This document shows positions 25,888 to 33,676 of a stretch of 64,000 bases of DNA, one piece after another. Position 1 is the stretch's first letter; every line of letters begins with the position of its first letter. Source of the stretch: Legionella qingyii (GTDB lineage: Bacteria; Pseudomonadota; Gammaproteobacteria; Legionellales; Legionellaceae); contig NZ_QHJG01000023.1 of the NCBI RefSeq assembly GCF_003184185.1, positions 13,593-77,592 of the forward strand. The letters are read 5' to 3'. Made by a program: the position numbers and the translations under genes. Below the pieces are notes generated by a model that was not told the origin of the DNA, ran no database searches, and saw only the letters and a program-made list of their open reading frames with translations.

Positions 25888-26421
25888 ATGCATCATTATC
25901 AGGATTTAATAACTCTTTTTGATCATTGCTTTGGCAAAGAATTTAATACCAGACTCATTAAAGGTGATGATGAGCCAATCTATTTACCTGCTAATGAAGA
26001 GCATTCTTATAACGCGATATATTTTGCTCATGGCTTTTATAGCAGTGCGTTACATGAGTGCGCTCATTGGCTCATTGCAGGGGAAGAGCGCAGAAAGCAA
26101 GTAGATTTTGGGTATTGGTATATGCCTGATGGGCGTACTGCAGAACAACAAGCTTTATTTCAACATGTTGAGGTAAAGCCGCAAGCATTAGAATGGATTC
26201 TTTCCAAAGCGGCCAGGCATAAATTTCACATCAGTATTGATAATTTAAATGGCTCAGAATCAGATACTGTTGCTTTTAAGAAGGCGGTTTATGAACAAGT
26301 AGTTCATTATTGTCAGTATGGATTATCACCACGTGCAAAGAGATTTCGTGATGCTTTAAGTTCTTTTTATGGTCAATCAACTCTTTTAAAGGCTGAAGAT
26401 TTTTCTTTAGAAGAATTGTGA
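25888..26421 (+). CDS. epmC: Elongation factor P hydroxylase EpmC
   Basis: Very close to E. coli EpmC/YfcM: HHYQDLITLFDHCF, FNTRLIKGDDEPIYLPA, IYFAHGFYSSALHECAHWLIAG, VDFGYWYMPDGR and VEVKPQALEWI. The HExxH segment (HECAH) supplies metal ligands. The enzyme hydroxylates the lysylated Lys of EF-P. Two upstream in-frame ATGs exist at 25858 and 25870; the one used gives the same N-terminal length as E. coli and has a purine-rich GAAAAG upstream, but the choice is uncertain. epmA and epmB are not in the window. It is divergent from the MMPL gene. Confidence 0.9.
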   Translation: MHHYQDLITLFDHCFGKEFNTRLIKGDDEPIYLPANEEHSYNAIYFAHGFYSSALHECAHWLIAGEERRKQVDFGYWYMPDGRTAEQQALFQHVEVKPQALEWILSKAARHKFHISIDNLNGSESDTVAFKKAVYEQVVHYCQYGLSPRAKRFRDALSSFYGQSTLLKAEDFSLEEL

Positions 26422-26438
26422 GCCTCATTTAGAACGCA

Positions 26439-26469
26439 TGTAGCCTGGTTACAGCGCAACCAGGCTACA
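26439..26469. terminator. Dispersed hairpin between convergent epmC and NTPDase genes
   Basis: Perfect 12-bp arms TGTAGCCTGGTT and AACCAGGCTACA with a 7-base loop. It lies 17 bases after epmC and 5 bases before the end of the convergent NTPDase gene, so it probably terminates both. Same family as 2175-2198. Confidence 0.7.
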
Positions 26470-26474
26470 CATCA

Positions 26475-27605
26475 TCAATGATGTAATACTACACCCAAAG
26501 TCCAATCCAGATTTTGTGCTGAAGAAACATAATTTATCTGTTGATTTGCTGTTAAACCATAACCTTCCACCATCAATGCATAATAAAAAGCCGGTAAGAG
26601 ACAATATGACTCAATGTATTCATTGTTAGGGAATTGATTACTAAGTGTTTCCCATTGTTGATGGCAAATCAGATTATTTGCTTGTTGCAACAAATCTTGA
26701 ATAGTCAATTGATTGTTTTGAAATTGGAATGGTTTGCTTTCTGCAAGATTTGGGAAACCGCCGATCGCATACCATGAGTTAATATGACTCGCAGAAAGAA
26801 TAGGTTGTACTTCTTTTTTGACCTTATGCATTTTAATTAAGGGCGATACTTCTCGCTCACAGATTAAGGCATCACCTTGTCCAGAACGTCCATCAGAAAG
26901 TGGATATCCATCTGAAAAGCAGGAAGCGGTATCTAGAAGTTGATGCGCCATTTCGTTTTGTCCAAGTCCCAAGAAACTGTGGACCGATAAATTAATATGT
27001 TGGCCATAAAGATCTAATGCAACTTGCGTACCTTTCTCTTCAGTATTTTTTTGTATTGGGAAAACAATTTGCACTGACGCTCCACCAATATCCATGACTC
27101 CTACGGGGTTACTAGAAGATGATTTGAGTGCGTCTATATGATAATTTACTGCAAGCCAGTCGTATAATGCTTCATCATGTCCTGTAATGGTTTTGGCTTC
27201 CATAAGTTGCCATGCAGATTGCTGACTAAACCATTTTTGTACTTCCTGATAATAAATTTTTTGTTTGGTTTGTGGTACAAGACGCATGCCTGCTGTTGCA
27301 TAAAAATAAACAGGGATGTTTTGTGCAGGAGCTCCAGAGAAAAGGGTAGTCAGATATGCATCGATAGTATTTTGATTTGCTTCAATCATTGCAAATCCAG
27401 GTTTGATCTTTTTAGACCATATTTCAGCAATATGAGATGGAGTGTTGGTTTCATCAAGATCATAAGCAAAAATATGAAGCCTAGAGCCAGTACTCCCTGC
27501 ATCAACAACGGCAATGCATTCATGCTCAGAACACGCGGCCGAATCAGCATAAACATTATTACCTATTACAAAAAGGCAGGAGATAAAGAGCAAAAAACGA
27601 AGCAT
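26475..27605 (-). CDS. Secreted CD39-type nucleoside triphosphate diphosphohydrolase (apyrase)
   Basis: A 376-residue protein with a signal peptide (FLLFISCLFVIGNNVYA). All five apyrase-conserved regions are visible: VVDAGSTGSRLH, YFYATAGMRL, ITGHDEALYDWLAVNY, GVMDIGGASVQIVF and YAIGGFPNLAES. The family removes phosphates from extracellular NTPs and NDPs. In L. pneumophila a homologue (Lpg1905) is a eukaryote-like secreted enzyme linked to growth in host cells. It is close in size to that protein. Several Cys pairs in the mature part fit disulfides. It lies alone, convergent to epmC. Confidence 0.93.
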   Translation of the reverse strand: MLRFLLFISCLFVIGNNVYADSAACSEHECIAVVDAGSTGSRLHIFAYDLDETNTPSHIAEIWSKKIKPGFAMIEANQNTIDAYLTTLFSGAPAQNIPVYFYATAGMRLVPQTKQKIYYQEVQKWFSQQSAWQLMEAKTITGHDEALYDWLAVNYHIDALKSSSSNPVGVMDIGGASVQIVFPIQKNTEEKGTQVALDLYGQHINLSVHSFLGLGQNEMAHQLLDTASCFSDGYPLSDGRSGQGDALICEREVSPLIKMHKVKKEVQPILSASHINSWYAIGGFPNLAESKPFQFQNNQLTIQDLLQQANNLICHQQWETLSNQFPNNEYIESYCLLPAFYYALMVEGYGLTANQQINYVSSAQNLDWTLGVVLHH

Positions 27606-27797
27606 AGTTGAAATCTCAATAAAAAAGTAGGCAAATGATACATTATGTATTTTTTATTTTCAATATGGTATTATGTGGAAAAAATGATACACTATTTTTT
27701 TATATTTTTATGTAGGTTTAGAGTGCTTTCATGTGTTCTGGTTGGATTAAAAATCTAACCTGCTTTTATTTAAGTCAGTTTTTCAGGCAGTATCATA

Positions 27798-28715
27798 ATG
27801 ATAAATCAAGAGTATCGCGGTTCTATTTACGCCATTTTATCCGGATTCCTTTACGGTTTTATTGGTTATTTTGGTTTGAATGCGATTAATGGCAATCTAT
27901 CCGCGAGCACAATGTTGTTTTGGCGCTTTTTAATTTCCAGCATGATTATTTTAATTATTATGCTGCCAAAAATAAAAAAAACGAACGATTCTTATAAAAA
28001 TATGGCTATTGCCTTTTTAACAGGGGTCTTTTTTTATGGTATATCTACCTGGCTATATTTTTTAGCATCTCTATATATAGGTTCTGGATTGGCGATGGTT
28101 ATCTTTTTTACGTATCCAGTACTGATTATGTTGATCAATTATTTCCTTTATGGGCAGTCTATTCCGCATATTTATTATTTCGCTATTCTGGTTATTTTAA
28201 TTGGTATGGTGCTTATGGTGGACTTCGATGCATTGTCTTTTGACTTATGGGGTATTTTGTTAGGCATTGCTTCTGCATTTTTTTATGCATGTTACGTGAT
28301 TGGCAGTAAAAGAAATGAGCTTTCTCCAAATATGTCTACTTTTATGGTTTGTTTGGGATGCATGGTAACCAGTTTATTTGTTTCTCTTTTTAATCACTCG
28401 TTTTCAACCCCTTCTTCAGTGGATGTTTGGTATCATCTTTTGGGAATTTCAATTATTGCAACCGTAATTCCAATTATTTTGTTGTTATACAGCTTGAAAT
28501 ACATCAGCTCAGAAAAAGCTTCTATTTTATCTGTTTTAGAACCAGTATTTGTGGTCATTTTTGGAGTATTCCTCTTGGGTGAAGAAGTGAGTCTGTGGGG
28601 CGTTGTGGGAATTGTGTTGGTATTAGCTGGTGCGCTGATCACTTTATTCAGTCATAAAATCAATCTTGGCCAATTGAAGTTTCAGTTTATGCGACGCAGT
28701 GAAGATGTTGGCTAA
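27798..28715 (+). CDS. EamA/DMT-family transporter
   Basis: A 305-residue protein with about ten hydrophobic helices arranged as two EamA repeats (about 5-140 and 150-287). The N-terminal helix is IYAILSGFLYGFIGYFGLNAI, and the second repeat begins FDLWGILLGIASAFFYACYVIGSKR and ends ILSVLEPVFVVIFGVFLLGEEVSLWGVVGIVLVLAG, the classic family ending. Members are exporters of metabolites or amino acids; substrate unknown. The gene is divergent from the NTPDase gene across 190 AT-rich bases that contain two near-direct repeats (AAATGATACA, at 27633 and 27682). Confidence 0.88.
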   Translation: MINQEYRGSIYAILSGFLYGFIGYFGLNAINGNLSASTMLFWRFLISSMIILIIMLPKIKKTNDSYKNMAIAFLTGVFFYGISTWLYFLASLYIGSGLAMVIFFTYPVLIMLINYFLYGQSIPHIYYFAILVILIGMVLMVDFDALSFDLWGILLGIASAFFYACYVIGSKRNELSPNMSTFMVCLGCMVTSLFVSLFNHSFSTPSSVDVWYHLLGISIIATVIPIILLLYSLKYISSEKASILSVLEPVFVVIFGVFLLGEEVSLWGVVGIVLVLAGALITLFSHKINLGQLKFQFMRRSEDVG

Positions 28716-28763
28716 TAGGGTGGTGCAGGAGTATTTTATTCCTTCTCATCAAGGACATATGAG

Positions 28764-28816
28764 TTGTAGCTGGGTGAAGGCTTACGCCATAACCCGGGGG
28801 ATCCCCAAGTTACAGC
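28764..28816. repeat. Degenerate copy of the dispersed hairpin family
   Basis: Left arm TGTAGCTGGGTGAAGGC and right arm with GGGTTATGGC-like and CTGTAA complements, with GGGGGATCCCC inside the right half. It lies after the EamA gene. Weakly paired compared with other copies. Confidence 0.5.
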
Positions 28817-28840
28817 ATATACAGCAGTGATCGGATATTT

Positions 28841-28978
28841 TTAATACCAACTTCCATTGCAACCGCCACAGCCACCACAATCACTCGCACAAGTCCCGCA
28901 ACATGGATTGCCGTTAGAACAGTTGACTAAGAAAGCAGTTGAACACACTAGGATTACAGCCAGTATTATTTTTTTCAT
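28841..28978 (-). CDS. Small Cys-rich lipoprotein-like peptide, 45 residues
   Basis: A short gene with an excellent ribosome site (AAGGATAGG just upstream of ATG). The protein starts MKKIILAVILVCSTAFLVNC, a hydrophobic leader ending in LVNC that resembles a lipobox although Asn at -1 is unusual. The tail has CCGTCASDCGGCGGCNG, with eight cysteines in about 20 residues. It may be a lipoprotein or a metal-binding or disulfide-rich peptide. It lies between repeats and roxA on the minus strand. I do not recognise a named family. Confidence 0.65.
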   Translation of the reverse strand: MKKIILAVILVCSTAFLVNCSNGNPCCGTCASDCGGCGGCNGSWY

Positions 28979-29101
28979 TACCTATCCTTGTTATAGTATG
29001 TATATTAACTATACTCTACGATTTTGAGTTTAACCAATTTATATCCAAGTTTTCCGACTTCCTATCTACTCTAAATTGAGAAAATAGTAAATGAATAAAC
29101 T

Positions 29102-30286
29102 TTAATTTTCTGCAATTTGTAGCCATTGCAATTTCCATAAATTATAAATAAATATTTGATTTTGTGTAGTATTTAAATAACTAGCAAGAAATTGATGAGA
29201 TATGTAACGATTATTGGCCACATAGCTTAGTAAATCATGAGACACACCAGCTATGTCCCATTCACAGCCGTTAATATAAAGTTGGTATTCGGATTGTTCA
29301 TCCTGACTTTGATAAGCAAAACGACATGATGCATCTCTGGTGAAATTTAATCCTGTTTTTATTTCTTTAATAAAACTTGATAAATCAATTAACTCATCGT
29401 CTTCTAATGGCAATGGTAATTGATGTTCTGCTTGTTGATCGAGCTGTGTTGCAAAGCATCCAAACCAGGATTTAATTATTTTTTCATCACTGATTAATTG
29501 CTGTAACAGTTTTTGCGCGTTTTGCCAGGCTGGCTGAGTGATTTCAGAGGTATTACGCAAATGGGACCAGTCTGGATCTTGATATAATGTTTTGAATGTA
29601 TCTTTTTCAGCTAAATACTCACCAAGACTATCCAATAATTCTTGCCCTTGATAACTGCGGTAACCAAAAGAATAAGTCATACAGTCCTGTGTAAGAGAAA
29701 TGCCATGGTGTCCTACATGTGGTGGAAGATACAACATATCTCCTTCTTCGAGAATTATGCGTTCTTCAACTTCAAATTGTTCCATGATACGAAGTTCGAG
29801 AGAGTTGATGTAATTTTCATTATTGCACCTCTTAGTGGTAAGAGACCATTCCCGTCGCCCCAAACCCTGATATAAAAAAACATCATAATTATCGTAATGA
29901 GGTCCAACACTACCATGAAGTGCTGCATAACTAATCATGATATCGTCGATTCGCCATTGGGGAATAAAATTAAAATGTTCAAGCAACGCATAAACTTCAG
30001 GAATTAATCTATCCACTCCTTGGACAAGAAGGGTCCAATGTGTTGAGGGCAGGGTATTAAAGTCATGCTCAGAAAATGGGCCGCGCTTTAAATGCCAATG
30101 GGGTTTTTCATGGGGTGTTTCAAAGACAAGCCGGCTTTCTACATCCTCTTCAAGAGCAAGACCAGCCAACTCATCGGGAGATAATGGATTAATAAAGTCT
30201 GGCAATGCATTGCGAATTACTAGAGGCTTTTTTTGCCAATATTCACTGAGAAAAGTTTCTAAAGAAATTTGCTGAAGATTAATCAT
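29102..30286 (-). CDS. roxA: 50S ribosomal protein L16 arginine hydroxylase (RoxA/YcfD)
   Basis: A 394-residue JmjC-type 2-oxoglutarate/Fe(II) oxygenase. The double-stranded helix core has GPHYDNYDVFLYQ, with His130 and Asp132 as iron ligands, and LPPHVGHHG with His193 as the third. WQKKPLVIRNALPDF near the start is typical for the family. YcfD hydroxylates an Arg of ribosomal protein L16. A C-terminal winged-helix-like part is present, as in E. coli. It lies downstream of ychJ and the Kef-type gene on the same strand, behind a repeat hairpin. Confidence 0.93.
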   Translation of the reverse strand: MINLQQISLETFLSEYWQKKPLVIRNALPDFINPLSPDELAGLALEEDVESRLVFETPHEKPHWHLKRGPFSEHDFNTLPSTHWTLLVQGVDRLIPEVYALLEHFNFIPQWRIDDIMISYAALHGSVGPHYDNYDVFLYQGLGRREWSLTTKRCNNENYINSLELRIMEQFEVEERIILEEGDMLYLPPHVGHHGISLTQDCMTYSFGYRSYQGQELLDSLGEYLAEKDTFKTLYQDPDWSHLRNTSEITQPAWQNAQKLLQQLISDEKIIKSWFGCFATQLDQQAEHQLPLPLEDDELIDLSSFIKEIKTGLNFTRDASCRFAYQSQDEQSEYQLYINGCEWDIAGVSHDLLSYVANNRYISHQFLASYLNTTQNQIFIYNLWKLQWLQIAEN

Positions 30287-30321
30287 GCCTAGTTAAAACT
30301 CCTCGTAGCCGTGTAATTTAT

Positions 30322-30357
30322 TGTTAGCCTGGCTCAGTGCAACTGAACCAGGATGCA
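30322..30357. repeat. Dispersed hairpin copy between Kef-type gene and roxA
   Basis: Arms TGTTAGCCTGG.TCAGT and ACTGA.CCAGGATGCA around GCA. It starts 3 bases downstream of the antiporter stop codon on the minus strand. It may reduce read-through to roxA. Same family as 2175-2198. Confidence 0.6.
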
Positions 30358-30360
30358 TTT

Positions 30361-32154
30361 TTAATTTGATTGAAGAATGCGTTCTAATTCACCTTTTGCT
30401 TGTCGTGAGAAATTGATTAAATCACTTTCTTTTTCAAAAAAATCAAAGGATTGAATTAATGTTGTCTCATCGTGTTTTTTGAAGGCTGTTGCTTTTCTCT
30501 GAATGTCCTCATGCGCGTATCCTAGAAATCTCATAACCTCTTTAGTCATGCTCAAAGAGGAATCAAATAATTCTCTAATGAAATAATCCACACCTGCTCG
30601 ATATAATTCATATGCATGCCGACGATTACGAGCTCTGGCATAAATTTTTAAATGGGGAAAATGTTGTTTGGCTAACTTCACAATCTTTAAATTAGCTTCT
30701 ACATTTCCCACGGCGACTATGAGCAATTTCGCGTGTTCGGCACCAGCACTTTTTAACATATCCAATCGGCTTGCATCTCCGAAATATCCGATATAACCGA
30801 ATTTTCTGAGCAACTCGATTTGTTCTGGATTTTTTTCCAATACTGTAATTTTTATATGTTCACCGTTAAGTAAGCGCCCTATAATTTGGCCAAAACGACC
30901 ATAACCTGCCAGAATAATCCCATTTTTTTCATTAAACGAATCGTATTCTCGTTCCGGTAAAAAACTCATAAATTTGGGTAGGACAAATCGATGATAGAAA
31001 AGCATTAAAAAGGGAGTTGCAAGCATGGATAATGCAACAACAAGAGTAAAAAAGGCTGCACTTTCCTGATTGATTACTTTGGTAACACCCGCATATTCGA
31101 AGAGTACGAAGGCAAATTCACTCCCTTGCGCTAGCGCAAATGCAAAACCTAAACTTTGCAATTTAGTTAAATCAAAGAAACGTCCTAACAGGTACAAAAT
31201 AATGGCTTTGAAGGTAATTAAGGAAAGTACAGCAACAATAATCAGCAGTGCTTTATTGGAAAAGAGAGAGAAATTCATCCCCATTCCGACAGAGATAAAG
31301 AACAATCCAAGCAAAATTCCTTTAAAAGGTTGAATATCAGCATCTACTGCATGTTTGTATTGAGAGTTAGCTAATACAACACCAGCAATAAAAGCACCTA
31401 ATGCAGGAGAGACGCCTATAGATTCCATTAATAAAGTAACACCAACTACTAAAGCAAGAGAAAAGGCGGTAAATACTTCGCGTAAATTGGTTCTGGCAAT
31501 AATTGAAAACAAGTGCCTGGATAAGTAATGGCCCACTAAAATAACTGCACCGATCACTCCAGTTACCAAAACTGCATGTAACCATCGAGGAAGATTCATG
31601 ATAAATGCTGTTTCGTGGATGTTGATTTTTATATTTGCATGTTGTTCGAGTAATGGAATAATGATTAAGATAGGGATTACTGCAATATCTTGAAATAATA
31701 ATACAGCGAATGAGGTTTCACCTTCGGCTGTTTTGAGCAAATTTTTTTCTTGAAGCATCTGCAAAACAAGAGCGGTTGATGAAAGGGATAAAGCCATACT
31801 TACGGCTAAAGTTGCTCGCCAATCAAAACCAATGAGGAGCCCAACAGCTGTTAAGATGCTTGTAGTTAAGAGTACTTGTAAACCACCCAAACCCACAATG
31901 AGTTTTCGTAATTTCCATAACATGGCTGGTTCCAGCTCCAAACCAATAAGAAACAACATCATAATCACACCAAATTCGCCAAAATTCATAATTTGTTGTG
32001 AGTTTCCTATTAGTTTTAATCCAAAAGGGCCAATAAGAATACCAACGGTAAGATAGCCGAGAACGGAGCCTAATTTGAATCGGCTGGCAATAGGAACCAT
32101 AATGCTGGCTGCGGCAAGAAAGATGAAAATATTAAGCATCAAGTGACCATTCAT
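30361..32154 (-). CDS. Kef-type K+/H+ antiporter (CPA2 family) with TrkA-N domain
   Basis: A 597-residue protein: about 12 membrane helices of the Na/H-exchanger fold (FLAAASIMVPIASRFKLGSVLGYLTVGILIGP) and a C-terminal RCK/TrkA-N domain starting NGIILAGYGRFGQIIGRLL with the GxGxxG nucleotide-binding loop. This is the layout of KefB/KefC and YbaL, which protect cells against electrophiles by potassium efflux coupled to acidification. The glutathione-regulated loop cannot be judged, so KefB versus KefC is open. A longer frame starts at TTG inside ychJ; I prefer the ATG at 32154. It follows ychJ by 17 bases. Confidence 0.88.
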   Translation of the reverse strand: MNGHLMLNIFIFLAAASIMVPIASRFKLGSVLGYLTVGILIGPFGLKLIGNSQQIMNFGEFGVIMMLFLIGLELEPAMLWKLRKLIVGLGGLQVLLTTSILTAVGLLIGFDWRATLAVSMALSLSSTALVLQMLQEKNLLKTAEGETSFAVLLFQDIAVIPILIIIPLLEQHANIKINIHETAFIMNLPRWLHAVLVTGVIGAVILVGHYLSRHLFSIIARTNLREVFTAFSLALVVGVTLLMESIGVSPALGAFIAGVVLANSQYKHAVDADIQPFKGILLGLFFISVGMGMNFSLFSNKALLIIVAVLSLITFKAIILYLLGRFFDLTKLQSLGFAFALAQGSEFAFVLFEYAGVTKVINQESAAFFTLVVALSMLATPFLMLFYHRFVLPKFMSFLPEREYDSFNEKNGIILAGYGRFGQIIGRLLNGEHIKITVLEKNPEQIELLRKFGYIGYFGDASRLDMLKSAGAEHAKLLIVAVGNVEANLKIVKLAKQHFPHLKIYARARNRRHAYELYRAGVDYFIRELFDSSLSMTKEVMRFLGYAHEDIQRKATAFKKHDETTLIQSFDFFEKESDLINFSRQAKGELERILQSN

Positions 32155-32171
32155 AATTTTAACTCTGATTG

Positions 32172-32651
32172 TTATTTTGCATGACAATTTTTAAATTTTT
32201 TGCCACTACCACAAGGGCAGGGCGCATTACGTGCAACTTTGGGTTTATTAGTTTTTTCTAATCTTTGTTTGTGAACTCCGCTGACATAAAACCAACGACC
32301 ATTTTCTTTGTGAAATTCACTTAGCTCATGAATAATTTTTACTCGGTTATCCTCGAAATAACGTGCAGCAAACTCCACAAAACCTTTATCAGGATCCGGT
32401 GTATTTGAATTCAAAACGTCTAAACTAATCCAGGTTACACTTTTAGCCCACTGCTCTGCCTCCAATTCATTAAAACCCATTAAGGCTTTGCCTTTCATTG
32501 TATTTTTGATGTAATCAATTTTACCCATACTGTAAGCAGTATATCGAGAACGCATCAATTGCTCTGGAGTTTCTGGTTGTTGTTTTTTCTCAAGATATAA
32601 ACCACAACACAGTTCATATTTATTTTGTGATCCACAAGGGCAAAATGACAT
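32172..32651 (-). CDS. ychJ: YchJ-family SEC-C motif protein
   Basis: A 159-residue protein with SEC-C zinc motifs at both ends: CPCGSQNKYELCCG at the N-terminus and APCPCGSGKKFKNCHAK at the C-terminus. Between them is an NTF2-like domain (SRYTAYSMGKIDYIKNTM; WISLDVLN; FVEFAARYF). This matches the UPF0225/YchJ family. Function is not defined; the SEC-C motif binds zinc. It is the first gene of the ychJ-kef-roxA run on the minus strand, and is divergent from the Kdo hydroxylase gene. Confidence 0.92.
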   Translation of the reverse strand: MSFCPCGSQNKYELCCGLYLEKKQQPETPEQLMRSRYTAYSMGKIDYIKNTMKGKALMGFNELEAEQWAKSVTWISLDVLNSNTPDPDKGFVEFAARYFEDNRVKIIHELSEFHKENGRWFYVSGVHKQRLEKTNKPKVARNAPCPCGSGKKFKNCHAK

Positions 32652-32746
32652 GGTATGATCCAGCTAAAAGTCAAAATTGGATTTTTGAATTATATTCGAT
32701 GTAGCATTAAATTTTTACTAAATTACACATTATTTAAGGTAAAATA

Positions 32747-33616
32747 ATGAATTCCTATTTATTTACGCAAAACATAGAACAAATCGATCACCAAAAAAGT
32801 GTTAATCTATTAGAAGCTGGCAAAGTTTTGTTTTTTCCAGAATATTTTTATGCTCCTGTAGACTCGATTTTATTATCTGAGAATGTCCTGGATGGCAGCC
32901 GTAAAAATGTAAGTTACGATATTCGTAATAAAAAGTTAAGCGCTTATAAAAAAGATATAAATAATTTGGATGCTAAACTTAGAAATATGATGCATGGTTA
33001 TGCAGAATTTGCACATCAATTAATTCAAACTGCTCTTCCTTCTTACGCGCCTCATTTGCAATGGGGAAGAACCAGTTTCCGGCCCGCGCAAATTAATGGC
33101 CGTGTTTCTTCAAAACGTAAAGATGATACGCGTTTGCATGTGGATTCCTTTTCAGCAAGCCCTGTCCATGGTTTAAGAATTTTACGAGTTTTTTGTAATA
33201 TCAATCCTACTGAACCACGAGTTTGGAATCTTGGTGAGCCATTTGAGGATGTTCTTAATCGATTTGCACCTAAAATTGCTCCTTACAGTAAAATGAAAGC
33301 AAAAATGCTGAAATGGGTCAAAGCAACAAAAACTTTAAGACCTGCCTATGATCATTACATGCTGCATCTACATGATACGATGAAATTGGATGATACTTAT
33401 CAGGCAAATGTTGAAAAAGTGCGAATTGATTTTCCTGCTAAAAGTACCTGGATAGTTTTTACTGATCATGTGTCGCATGCAGCGCTAAGCGGGCAGCATT
33501 TGTTAGAGCAAACGTTTTATCTGCCGGTTGATAAGATGACAACACCAGATTGCTCTCCCTTAAATCAATGGCAGAAAATTAGGCCCGAGCTGAGTTCTTT
33601 GAACCTATATAGCTGA
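32747..33616 (+). CDS. kdoO: Kdo 3-hydroxylase (KdoO family)
   Basis: A 289-residue Fe(II)/2-oxoglutarate oxygenase of the Kdo-hydroxylase family. It has RLHVDSFSASPVHGLRILRVF (HxD iron ligands and facial segment) and a distal His in VFTDHVSHAALSGQH; the N-terminal GKVLFFPEYFY segment and C-terminal LEQTFYLPV are also family-like. Members convert Kdo in the LPS core to Ko. They act on the inner leaflet side of LPS synthesis. A ribosome site (AAGG) precedes the ATG. Confidence 0.88.
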   Translation: MNSYLFTQNIEQIDHQKSVNLLEAGKVLFFPEYFYAPVDSILLSENVLDGSRKNVSYDIRNKKLSAYKKDINNLDAKLRNMMHGYAEFAHQLIQTALPSYAPHLQWGRTSFRPAQINGRVSSKRKDDTRLHVDSFSASPVHGLRILRVFCNINPTEPRVWNLGEPFEDVLNRFAPKIAPYSKMKAKMLKWVKATKTLRPAYDHYMLHLHDTMKLDDTYQANVEKVRIDFPAKSTWIVFTDHVSHAALSGQHLLEQTFYLPVDKMTTPDCSPLNQWQKIRPELSSLNLYS

Positions 33617-33620
33617 TCCG

Positions 33621-33658
33621 TTGTAGCTTGAGTGAATGCGTAGTAGTTCACGCTACAA
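33621..33658. repeat. Degenerate dispersed hairpin after kdoO
   Basis: Arms TTGTAGCTTGAGTGAA and TTCACGCTACAA, imperfect, in the 60-base gap between convergent kdoO and the GGDEF-EAL gene. Likely serves as a terminator for both. Same family as other hairpins. Confidence 0.55.
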
Positions 33659-33676
33659 ATAAGCGATTAGGAAAGC

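Noticed and set aside
27633..27710. Near-direct AAATGATACA repeats upstream of the EamA gene as an operator
   Set aside because: The region is very AT-rich, the match is short and imperfect, and there is no symmetrical site; kept only as a note.
32155..32187. Longer start for the Kef-type gene inside ychJ
   Set aside because: It starts at TTG within the ychJ coding end and adds polar residues before the first membrane helix; the ATG at 32154 is more natural.
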